A DNA stretch of 64,000 nt from Alnus glutinosa. Its lineage: Eukaryota > Streptophyta > Magnoliopsida > Fagales > Betulaceae. Shown in pieces: positions 55,061 to 64,000 of this stretch. The translations under genes and the position numbers were made by a program. The stretch lies in contig NC_084898.1 in NCBI RefSeq assembly GCF_958979055.1, positions 25,013,102 to 25,077,101 of the forward strand. Reading direction: 5' to 3'. Each line of letters starts with the position of its first letter. The stretch's first letter is position 1. The notes under the pieces were generated by a model. The model worked only from the letters and a program-made list of their open reading frames with translations. It was not told the DNA's origin and ran no database searches.

Positions 55061-57009
55061 TTTACCCTGCAGTCTTCTCTATGGCGGGAGGTTTATTTTA
55101 TATCAAGAGTGTGCTTAGGAAGCTAGAAAAGATGGATTGGATCGAGAGGTTATGCCTATTCCTCTTCTTTATCGATAAGATTCCCATCATTTGTAGTTGG
55201 AGGTGAAGGAGTCAAGGGCGAGGCACCGAACATGTTCTATCCTCAACCTCCCTCTATCATAAATCGAGTTTTGTGAATTCACCCCGGAACCAGAAGATTA
55301 TTTCAAAAAAAATCTTCGAACATTTTTAAGGGTTCAACATGACTATTTTTACATTGGGCAACACACAAGTTGAGACTATACTACTGTGGAGCCGCTTTTT
55401 GCAAAAGGAAGAGGGGGATACTCATCTTGTGATATAGGAAAACACAAGATGGTCCTTTGATAGGCATAAAGAAATTATCTTGGTAGCAATCAATGAGAAT
55501 TAACATAAAGAGGAAGCATCTTTCCCAATAGCATTAAAGGGTTTAAATGTTGTAATAAATCCTATACTCCCCCTCTCCCTACTTCTGCTAACGAGCTCTA
55601 GAATTAGCAATAACTAAAACAATAAAAGGGTTTAAAAACTGCCATAGAATTGGCCCTCCTATGCTACTACCAAGCCCATTGCTACCAAGCAAGGGATGGT
55701 AAATTAATTCACCACTTCAATTTGTAATTCAAATTTCAAGAATTGCACCCACCTTCATTAATTTCAATCACAATATGTGATTAGTAAACCCCCGCAAATT
55801 CTTTATTTTAAAAAATTTTAACGAAGGATTGAGATTAAAACTTTCTGAAAAATTGATACCCTAAATTGAGACGTTTTAAAGTTTCGATACCTTCTTTCAA
55901 AATGGGTGAAAGTTCAATAGTTATAAGTAAAGTTCTCCCATTCGAGTTTTATAGGCACTCCATAGATTCTTCAAAGAGTTTTTTTTTTTTAGTAATATTA
56001 CTTTTCACTTATTTATCGCATTTATTTTATATTGATTGAAATATCATGTTTTTAGTGGTTTTTCATGTCAGTTACTTAAAAAAGAAAAAGAAAAAGAAAG
56101 ATACTTAAAAGACGTTACGTAAGTCAGTGTAAAATAGGTGTGAAGAATAACATTATTATTTTTTTTTTTGAGTGTTGTATAATTTTATTATAAATTATTT
56201 ACAAATTAACATGATAATCAATATGACACTTTTTAAGCTAGACACTAATAAAACTTGGATACCTAAATTAATTCACCCAAAGACTTCTTAGACCGAACCA
56301 ATCTCATTAATTCTTTTCTTCATTACTGCAACGGGACCCCATTTCATATGTTCTCTGGAATCTGTTACTTTGTTAATGGTATTCTCTTGTTTGGTTGCTG
56401 TATTCATTTATTTTTTGTTGTTAAATTTCTCTTATTTTGTAAATTATATAACTACTAATATACTCGACTCAAATGTGACAAGCTAATATATGAGTAGGGC
56501 TAGAAGCTATATTTTTATGTCACGATGTTGACGTGATAGTCTCAACCAACTATCGGATTAATCATTTTAAAATAAAAAATAAAAAAAATCAAAAGGTTGA
56601 TTCAGATTGTCATGTCAACATTGTGGAATAGCTGTAGGATAAAAAAAAATTTCACTTATAACACTTGATCTTCCATCACTTTTGAAAAATAGTACTCAAA
56701 CTTTAAAAAATGTTAATTTTGGGTATTCATCTTTCAATTTTATTTTTTTCAATTTCAACAATCCGTTAGAATTTTTTGTTAAATCCTATAAAAATTTTCA
56801 AAATAACATTCTGTTTATTTTTTCCAAAAATTTATTTCAAAATTTAGGCATCAGTATTTTTGCAAATTCTATTAAATTCTAGCAATTTTTTTGACATAAT
56901 TTAAGAAAGAAAAAAAAAAAAAAAAACCCAAGTCTAGTCGGTACTCAGTCGTCTCTGAAATCGCTGACTCACTCAACTCTACCACTCTCCAATCCATATA
57001 ATCAAGGGT
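55061..57009. other. Intergenic, no gene supported
   Basis: 55070-55700 has higher GC and reads like decayed retroelement sequence, but no recognisable domain or terminal repeat was found. 56640-56880 is AT-rich with fortuitous Phe/Asn frames. Block 56665-56795 resembles 14440-14580 (AAAAATGTTAATTT, TTTTTTTCAATTTCAA, CCGTTAGAATTTTTT), a dispersed repeat. Confidence 0.5.
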
Positions 57010-57336
57010 TGTGAAGTTGTTTGGTAAGTAATTGTGTAATGGAATATTTATTTGAATAGTAGTAAGAAGTAATTAATGTGATATAAAATTTGAGAATGTT
57101 TTATAAAAAACTGAAAAGGTTTTATTTTGTAGTGTGTTTTTTTATTTGAATAATAATAAAAAATTATTGATGTGATGTAAAAAGTGTAAAAAAATTTAGA
57201 ACGTTTTTTATTTGATTTTTTTGGGAGAAGTGAAATGGAAATTGGAAATTCTGCATTTGGTTGCCAAACAGCTCCATATTTTGTTGGAGAAGTGAAAATA
57301 AGGAAAGGAAAGAGAAAAGCTAATATCAAACGAGGC

Positions 57337-57468
57337 GATATTTATACAATAAATTTACACGACTTTTACATTACACTCATATGAAATGAGACTTATGTAA
57401 GTGGGACACACTACATGAGTCTCACCCTATGTGAGTGTATTGTATAAAAGTTGTGTAAGAATCACAAC
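57337..57468. mobile_element. Foldback MITE 1
   Basis: Left arm ACACGACTTTTACATTACACTCAT, right arm ...GTGAGTGTATTGTATAAAAGT. The centre has GAGACTTATG against GAGTCTCACC. Imperfect, about 55-bp arms. Confidence 0.65.
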
Positions 57469-57490
57469 CTATTGATTATAGAGAAATTAA

Positions 57491-57608
57491 TATTTACACA
57501 ACAAATTTACACAATTTTTACACAACACGCTCACATGGGGTGCTCACTTATCTCACCCCATGTGAGCATGTTGTATAAAAGTTGTGTAAATCTTGTTGTG
57601 TAAAAATC
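57491..57608. mobile_element. Foldback MITE 2
   Basis: A tight hairpin: ACAACACGCTCACATGGGGT at left against CCCCATGTGAGCATGTTGT at right, continuing outwards with TTTACACAA on both sides. Same family as 57337-57468 but better preserved. Confidence 0.75.
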
Positions 57609-58219
57609 ACAGAGCTTGTTTGGTAAGCTATTCTTACTCTTCTCTTATTTCTTTTCACTTCTTTCAAAAATATCAAATCAAAAACATTCTTACTTTTTTA
57701 CATTTTTTATATCACATCAATAATTTTTTATTACTATTCAAATAAAAAAATCCACTAAAAAACAAATTTTTTTTACTTTTTTATAAAATATTCTCAAATT
57801 TTATATCATATCAATTACTTTTTATTACTATTTAAATAAATATTTCTTAACACAAATATTTACCAAAATAAATAATTTATTTTTTTATATAAATTATTTT
57901 AAATTTATATCACATCAATCATTTTACAATCATTCAAAAATTATTCGTAAGGAGAGAGGAGGTGAGGGTTGGGTTGGATGCGGTGAGGGATTTTAAAGCG
58001 GGGCCATCATTTCTCTAGACTCTAGTCAATCATCCCCTTCGTTGCTTCAAAAATTACGAAAACGTCGAAAAGGATTATAGAAGACACTACCATTCACAAA
58101 CTCACACTACTCTGTTTACCAAAGTCAACGTCGTCCAGATCTCCACACCCAATTCTCTCCCCATAATCCAAAGACCCCAAATCCCTTTCTGGGTTTTACT
58201 CTTCTCCCCCGAATCTCAA

Positions 58220-59727
58220 ATGGGTCGCAAGCCAAATGACTCCGCACCTGCCCATTACAACCCTCTGATCCTCCTCTTGGTGATCCTGATTTCCTCTGCT
58301 ATGGTCTACACATTCCTCTCTGTGGTGCTCAGACCAGGTAGTGCCTCCTCTGTTTCTGAATTTGAGTCTTTGGGGTTGGTTGAAGAGCGTGGTGGGCTGG
58401 AGGGAGAGACTGGAGGTTGTTGTAGGGGGATTGAGAATTTGGAGCTTTGGGGGAATGCTGTGAAGTGGGGTTCGGACTTCAAGTTCAATTCCTCTGAGCA
58501 GTGTTGCAAGGCTTGTAAGACCATGTGTAGTGGCACCGATGGACCGTGCTTGTGTGATACCTGGGTCTATTGTGGGAATCGGGAGGCTTGCGGGCCGAAA
58601 TTCGGCGAGGTGAGTGTAATTTGGCGCCTGGTATCTATATAATTATTGATTTGGAATTGGTGTACCCTGCTTGGATGCTTTTGAGCTGTGATTTGACTTT
58701 TTTGATGAATTGGGTTTCTTCTTTATTTGTGGATTTTTCGAATGGTGAGCCATATTGATTGAAAATGGCGAATTGGGTTTGAACTGTTGTGGAGTTTGAT
58801 TCTAAATGCATGTCAAACGACTAAAGTTGCGATTAAAGATTTGTTCCATATTTTCAGAGCTTTTATAGAATCACACTTTGAATTCTATTTTGAAAGGTGT
58901 GATCTTTGGAGATAGTTATTCATAATTATGCAATGTTTCTCGACTACATGAATTATGACTTTAGTTCATCCACTTCATTTGCTTCAGTGCTGGTTGAAGA
59001 AACAAAAGGACACCTTGGCCCCAGTGCGGCAAGATGTGGGGCAAAAAGTTATTTGGACTTCTGGGCTCATCTTTGGAAAAGGAGAGGTATGCAACTTGAA
59101 CATTTTTGGTTGATGTGAATCATTTTTCTATTTTGAAATCAGAAGGTTCTTATCATTTTTCGGTCCTTTATATCTTTGCAATTGATGATATCTTATCTCC
59201 TTTTTTTTTTTTCTTAAAAAAACAATTGTTCTCTTCTTGTAGGGCATTGTTGGCTTGGAAACGGAATATGGCACTCTTCATATAAAAGTAAGTGGTCATG
59301 CTTTTGATGCGGAGGCCATAAGATGTTGTAGTGACCAAGATTTTCTATTCCAGAATTTAACTTTTACACAGTATATCATATGCTCATAAATCTAACGTTA
59401 TAGGGTTATAGGGTTGATATGACGTACTAACATTTTGTTTGGATTTGTTCGGACATATTTTGTCGATCTGTAGAGTCACTTTCTCATCTGTCTCTGAATA
59501 TCGTGCTGAAGACTAACATACTAATAATAGAAAAATGATCTTTTTACATCTCTTATACATCTTCTGTACATTTCTTTTTTAAATCAACCATTGAATATGT
59601 AAAACCCATGTGTAGGTCCTACAGATCAAATGGTTAATTTTAAAAAGAGATGTATAAAAGATGTATGTGTATCATGTCTCCTAATAATATTCTCATGGAA
59701 GATATTTGGTTATGACATTAATGGAAG

Positions 59728-59809
<82 letters not shown>

Positions 59810-61490
59810 ACCTATGTGTAGGTCCTACAGATCAAATGGTTAATTTAAAAAAGAGATGTACAAAAGATATATGTGTATCATGTCTCCTAATAATATTCTC
59901 ATGGAAGATATTTGGTTCTGACATTAATGGAAGATATTATATATATATATATATATATGATCCCTGTTATTTGGCGTCTTGCTTACTATTACTGGAGCCA
60001 CATCAATTTGCATTATGTTGATTTCTTCCTTTCCTGAAGTAAGTATCAAACTTTTGTTCCTTGTTTACATATGTTTTGATCTGTATCTCTGTTTTTATGC
60101 GGCATACTAACAAATTCCAGTACTTAATGACAATACTTCATTTGGTGCAGCTTTTCCCTGACTGTGCCCCTCATTCTGTGGCGTACATTCTTGAGTTGTT
60201 GACATTGCGCCATTGTGCGGGTTGCCAGTTTTATCGAGCAGAGACCCGAGGTCACTGTTGGGATTCAGAAGGAAACCACATAAAAAATGTAAGGCTTAAC
60301 TGATTTCCTTTTTGACTTGGCCATCTGCTGTGTGATATGAAATTGGATAAGCGTGTGGGCCACTCTGGGGTTTGGATTGTGCAGTTCTGCTCTGTAGTTT
60401 CATCTATGTTTGTTAACTCTGTTTCATTTTATATTTGTATTAGGATTTTATATGGGGTGTGTAGTTGCTTCTCTAGGGCTTTAAGACTTTGATTTTCACC
60501 GTTGGTCTTGAAAGTTCTTCATTTCCATGTAATGAGATCCTTTTAAGGTTACATATTAGTTTCAGAGTGAAGGGGCTTCACCAATCAGCATGGCTACGTA
60601 TTAAATTGGTCTGTGCAATTGATGACACACTTGCAGTGCGTAGGACTGAGGTCAATTCTATCTTTAAAAGTTCACCTGCACACAGACACTAGCATGGGGG
60701 GCAGATTTTACTTTTAACTTGAGAGCCAATAGATGAGTCGAATAGCCATTGGAGATTAGTGTGTCAATTAAATTGTTACCATCAATTTTCTTGTTCTAAC
60801 TATCATCAATCTTTATGCTCTTTGGTACCAAATTACTAATGATGCACTTAATTCTTTTCATAATTTCATGTGTCTTGGCCAATCTGGAGGTTGCTCATTT
60901 TTTTTGTGGATCTTCTGGATCCGTGTAGCTTCTAGACATGGCAAAGGGATGAAGTTTCGTGCTGGCCTATATGCACATGCATGCATGTATGTGTCTGTGT
61001 GTGTGTTTCTCTCTTAGCACAACTTTGTTTTCATCTGATTTAATGTGCACACACATTGATTCTTTGAACACTAGTTTTAGGAATGAATATCTCAAGCGTT
61101 TTCATAGTTATAACTCAACCTTTGTGAATTTCTCAGACTCCTTTTGGCCCTCCTTTTGCACTGGTTCAAGGAACACTGGAGCCCCTAGGAACCACATTCA
61201 AGAAGATGCCAACAGAGGCTTGCCCAATCATAAGAAGGGGTTCAGTTGCATGGATTGGTTCCGGCCCGGAGTTTTTCATAAGCCTTGCAAACCACCAGGA
61301 GTGGAAAAACGCATACACTGTGTTTGGTTCTGTTCTTCCTGAAGACATGGAAATTGCTGAAAGAATTGCTCAGCTCCCTTCCAAACCAGATGTTTGGAAC
61401 AACGTCAACGTGTCGGTCTTGGAAAAGCCCGTTTCGTTGTCGCTTCGAAGAATCAAGACAAGTAATGGAGATCTGAACACACAAATGTAG
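58220..61490 (+). CDS. Membrane-anchored cyclophilin-like protein with PAN-like region, 341 aa
   Basis: Exons: 58220-58609, 58988-59086, 59243-59287, 60151-60288, 61137-61490; all GT-AG, each a whole number of codons. Residues 13-38 form one hydrophobic segment after a short basic, polar N terminus: a signal anchor placing the rest in the secretory lumen. Residues 67-150 are Cys-rich (SSEQCCKACK, CLCDTWVYCG, ECWLKK), like a PAN/Apple fold. From about 164 the cyclophilin fold starts (GIVGLETEYGTLHIKLFPDCAPHSV), then QFYRAE with the Arg of the active site and FALVQG where cyclophilins have FxxQGG, ending near 325 with VFGSVLPEDMEIAERI. Several catalytic positions differ, so prolyl isomerase activity is doubtful. 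Start is the first ATG after a CT-rich leader. An intact gene by all signs; specific symbol not assigned. Confidence 0.85.
59599..59960. repeat. Tandem duplication with long (AT)n in intron 3 of the cyclophilin-like gene
   Basis: Two copies of a unit containing GTAGGTCCTACAGATCAAAT and TCTCATGGAAGATATTTGGT, each ending in (AT)n: about 38 units at 59731-59806 and about 10 at 59937-59957. The copies differ at few sites. Confidence 0.9.
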
Positions 61491-62001
61491 TAGGATCAGA
61501 TTGAAATGATATCAATGTTAGATTGTATAATGACATTTTTCCTCTGCTGCTTTCTTATATTTATTTATTTTTCTTTAATTAATAATACAATCTCTTGGCG
61601 TATTAGCAATTTATCCCTCTTGTTGTGGGTGCTTAGGCACTTCAGAAAAAAGTTGTGTATTGAAATCTTTTGTAACAAACTTTGTATACAAATTGGAAGG
61701 ACTATTGCTTGCAATGACAAACTCCACTGTTACAATGTTCATTGAATTGGAGAGAGTCGGTGCGATTCGAAACGCGCGCCGTTTTAAATGTTTCAGTGTA
61801 GTATAGCAAAGTCAAAACGGTTGATTCATGGTGTAGCATATGATGCAACAAAACATACGCCGTCGTTTTAAAGCTTTTCACTGAGAGCATTGTATTTGTA
61901 TATGATCCACAGAGCCACAGACGCGCCCAAACCCAGGAAGGAACCCTCCAAGAAACGAAACCAACGCAAAAAAACGCTGCCGTTTCGCCGTCGGCACCAC
62001 C
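61491..62001 (+). promoter_or_regulatory. Intergenic: cyclophilin-like 3'UTR and XPF promoter
   Basis: The first 200 bp are AT-rich (3'UTR with AATAATACAAT). Further on, GAAACGCGCGCCGTTTTAAA near 61768-61787 and ACGCCGTCGTTTTAAAG near 61857-61873 form a repeated CGYCGTTTTAAA theme, likely in the core promoter. No TATA box is clear. Confidence 0.4.
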
Positions 62002-64000
62002 ATGGTCCAATTCCACGAGCTCATAATCAGAGACCTCCTGGACGACCCGAACGGCGGACTGGTGGTCGTCTCCTCCGGCCTCTCCCTCTCCAAGCTGATC
62101 TCCTCCCTCGTCCTCCTTCATTCTTCCTCCTCCAAGGGCACCCTACTCATTCTCTCCCCCTCCAATCCCCGCCTCAAATCCCTCATCGTCCACCACCTCC
62201 CCTCCGCCACCATCTCCGAACTATCCGCCGACCTCCCCGCCCAGAACCGACTCGCCCTTTACGCTTCCAACTCCGCCTTCTTCGTCACCCCCCGCATCCT
62301 CACCGTCGACCTCCTCTCCCGCCGCCTCTCCCCCTCCCTCGTGTCCGCCCTCGTCGTCCCCTCCGCCCATTCCCTCTCCGAGTCCTCCCCCGACGCCTTC
62401 GCCGTTCGCCTCCTCCTCCACCGCGCCCTCTCCGTCTTCGCCTTCTCCGACCGCCCCCACTCCATGGTCTCCGCCTTCGCCAAGCCCGAGCGCACCATGA
62501 AGTGCCTCTACGTCAAAAAGCTCCACATCTGGCCCAGGTTCCACGTCAACGTGGCCGACGAGCTCGAGCGGGACCCGCCCGTGGTTGTCGACGTTCGGGT
62601 TCCGATGACGCGGGCCATGGTGGGGATCCAGAAGGCCGTTCTGGAGGTCATGGACGCGTGTCTCAAGGAGATGCGGAAGACCAACAAGGTCGACGTGGAG
62701 GATCTCACGGTGGAGAATGGGCTGTTCAAGTCGTTCGATGAGATCGTGAGGCACCAGCTCGACCCCATCTGGCATACCTTGGGGAAGAAGACCAAGCAGC
62801 TCGTTTCAGACTTGAAAACTCTGAGGAAGCTCTTGGATTATCTCGTTAGGTAATTCTGCTTCCATTTTGATTCACTGTGAATTCGTTACTACTGGTTTCG
62901 TGTTTTATGATACATGATTCTTCAGTTACAAGCAGATTTTTTTGATGTGAAAATTGTGTTAATATGAATCATATGATGGTTTTGGTGATTGATTACTACT
63001 GGGGTAGGTACGATGCAGTGACTTATTTGAAGTATTTGGACACGCTGAGGGTGTCGGAGAGTTTTCGGTCGGTTTGGATATTTGCAGAGTCGAGCTATAA
63101 GATCTTTGAGTATGCAAAGAAACGGGTTTATCGTTTCGTGAGGTCGGATGGTGTGAAACTAGTACGTGCGCAGGGTAAGAGTGTGACGGGCAAAAAGAGG
63201 AAATCCAAGGGGGATGACAAGAATGAGGAAGAAGGTGAGTGCCTTATTGTTATGCGTACTGATGTATATTTTTCTGCTTTGTTCTTGCTTCTATTTTGAA
63301 TTTTTTCTCAAAGAGATAATAGAAATAAACGTTTGTTAATGTGTTTTGGGGTTGGTTTTTGTTTTTTTTGTTTCTAGTTTAAAAAAGTGTTCTGATGGGA
63401 CATAAAGGTGGAATCTGTTTTGGTTCTTTGTGTTTTGGGTTGTTTGTTAATATGTTTGTTCTGAGAATAGAAAACGAAAGACAGAAAATAAAAACACAAA
63501 CAAAGATGGCCTAAAGATTTCATTTTCTACTTACATAAAAAAAAAGAGATTTCTTTTTTCTGACTCTTCTCTAAATGAATATGTGGCAGCTGGTGGTGCT
63601 TCATCGTCCAGTTTAGGTAGTGAATTAGTTCTGGAAGAAGTCTTGGAGGAGGCACCAAAGTGGAAGCTGTTACGTGTGAGTGAGTGAGTTCCATTTTCTT
63701 TGTGGTCCGTTGGTTACTTTTTTCTTATAGTTGCGAATCATTATTGATTTTCTGACCTTATTACAAAGGAAAGATAAGCGTGATTCAGCCCTAAGTTTTA
63801 CATCTATTTTGTGGTTTTATTTTGTCCTTTTGTTTCGGTTTGATGATTATAGGTCCAAAAACTTTGAAGTTCTTCGATAGTTCACTCTAAATTTAGGTAT
63901 GATGATTTTATTACAGGAGATTCTTGAAGAAATAGAAGAGGAAAGACAAAAGCAGGCTTTGTCAAGAGAAGAGCTTCTGGTTGAAGCTGAAGAGGATGAT
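62002..64000 (+). CDS. XPF/RAD1 structure-specific endonuclease (UVH1), 5' part
   Basis: Exons 62002-62849, 63008-63234, 63590-63675 and 63917 to beyond the window, GT-AG with phases that close; 415 codons are present of roughly 950 expected. XPF pairs with ERCC1 to cut 5' of lesions in nucleotide excision repair and interstrand crosslink repair in the nucleus. Seen here: the N-terminal helicase-like region (NGGLVVVSSGLSLSKLI..., ADLPAQNR, TPRILTVDLLSRR), with no intact Walker lysine motif, as usual for XPF; RTMKCLYVKKLHIWPRFHV; and the highly conserved KSFDEIVRHQLDPIWHTLG and DTLRVSESFRSVWIFAESS blocks, then a basic linker (KKRKSKG). The ERKxxxD nuclease and HhH2 domains lie beyond the edge. 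Exon 1 is strikingly GC-rich, with C-ending codons up to about 62500, unlike later exons. Start: first ATG, in a GCACCACCATGG context. Confidence 0.93.

Larger units (their letters stand above)
57010..57975. mobile_element. Nested MITE cluster
   Basis: The outer sequences 57010-57330 and 57610-57975 share GTTTGGTAAG ends and internal ATATCACATCAAT or its complement (ATTGATGTGATGT), as in the element at 26047-26345. Between them sit two foldback elements. One or both outer parts may be separate copies of the same family rather than one split element. Confidence 0.55.

Noticed and set aside
61890..62775. Long alternate frames on both strands over XPF exon 1
   Set aside because: Shadows caused by high GC content; the XPF frame is supported by strong similarity and splicing.
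1..64000. Full LTR retrotransposon, Helitron or endogenous viral element
   Set aside because: No pair of long direct LTRs with TG...CA ends and primer site, no gag-pol or viral domains, and no Helitron hairpin end could be identified by eye.

Overview
This is a stretch of plant nuclear genome, most likely from a dicot (probably a woody rosid). The evidence is GT-AG introns in recognisable plant genes, a nuclear tRNA-Trp(CCA), AT-rich intergenic DNA full of microsatellites, and many short transposon relics. I rebuilt exons by reading splice sites and checking that phase and length close. The species cannot be named from sequence alone.

Genes in order: an unrecognised 160-residue membrane protein (13153-13635, +); a 722-residue pentatricopeptide repeat protein on one exon (21432-23600, -); a complete eight-exon calcineurin B-like calcium sensor of CBL1/CBL9 type, 213 residues (28163-32009, -, with a 5'UTR intron); a complete nine-exon SnRK2 protein kinase, 340 residues (44833-47599, +); tRNA-Trp (49449-49520, -); a lipid-transfer-like eight-cysteine gene broken by two frameshifts (50952-51287, +); a small two-exon zinc-ribbon protein (53400-53846, -); a five-exon membrane-anchored cyclophilin-like protein with a Cys-rich PAN-like region (58220-61490, +); and the first 415 codons of the XPF/RAD1/UVH1 repair endonuclease (62002 to the window edge, +). 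From memory, CBL1 and a PPR gene are neighbours in Arabidopsis (At4g17615/At4g17616), so that pair looks like conserved microsynteny.

The first 28 kb is a mosaic of local duplications: broken copies of the CBL last exon and the PPR 3' end, a large inverted duplication (about 4.4-5.3 kb against 20.5-21.2 kb), and a tandem-repeat block (7.3-12.8 kb) interrupted by a CACTA-type transposon. That transposon carries an array of near-perfect palindromes with CACGTG or CGCG cores. Several insertions have clear target-site duplications: a Mutator-like MITE at 4469-4875, two members of one A-tailed retroposon family at 5617-6645 and 40533-41389, a TIR element at 26876-27714, and a 35-bp insertion in the SnRK2 3'UTR. 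From 33 to 44 kb no protein-coding gene is supported; it holds LINE RNase H tails and a tandem segmental duplication. From 47.7 to 55 kb there are more tandem duplications, one containing a piece of SnRK2 intron 2 and one flanking the zinc-ribbon gene.

The recognisable genes serve calcium and osmotic-stress signalling (CBL, SnRK2), organelle RNA handling (PPR), protein folding in the secretory route (cyclophilin-like) and DNA repair (XPF). Nothing suggests they form one operating unit. I found no clearly undescribed biological system; the most unusual items are the palindrome array, the zinc-ribbon mini-gene and the duplication mosaic.
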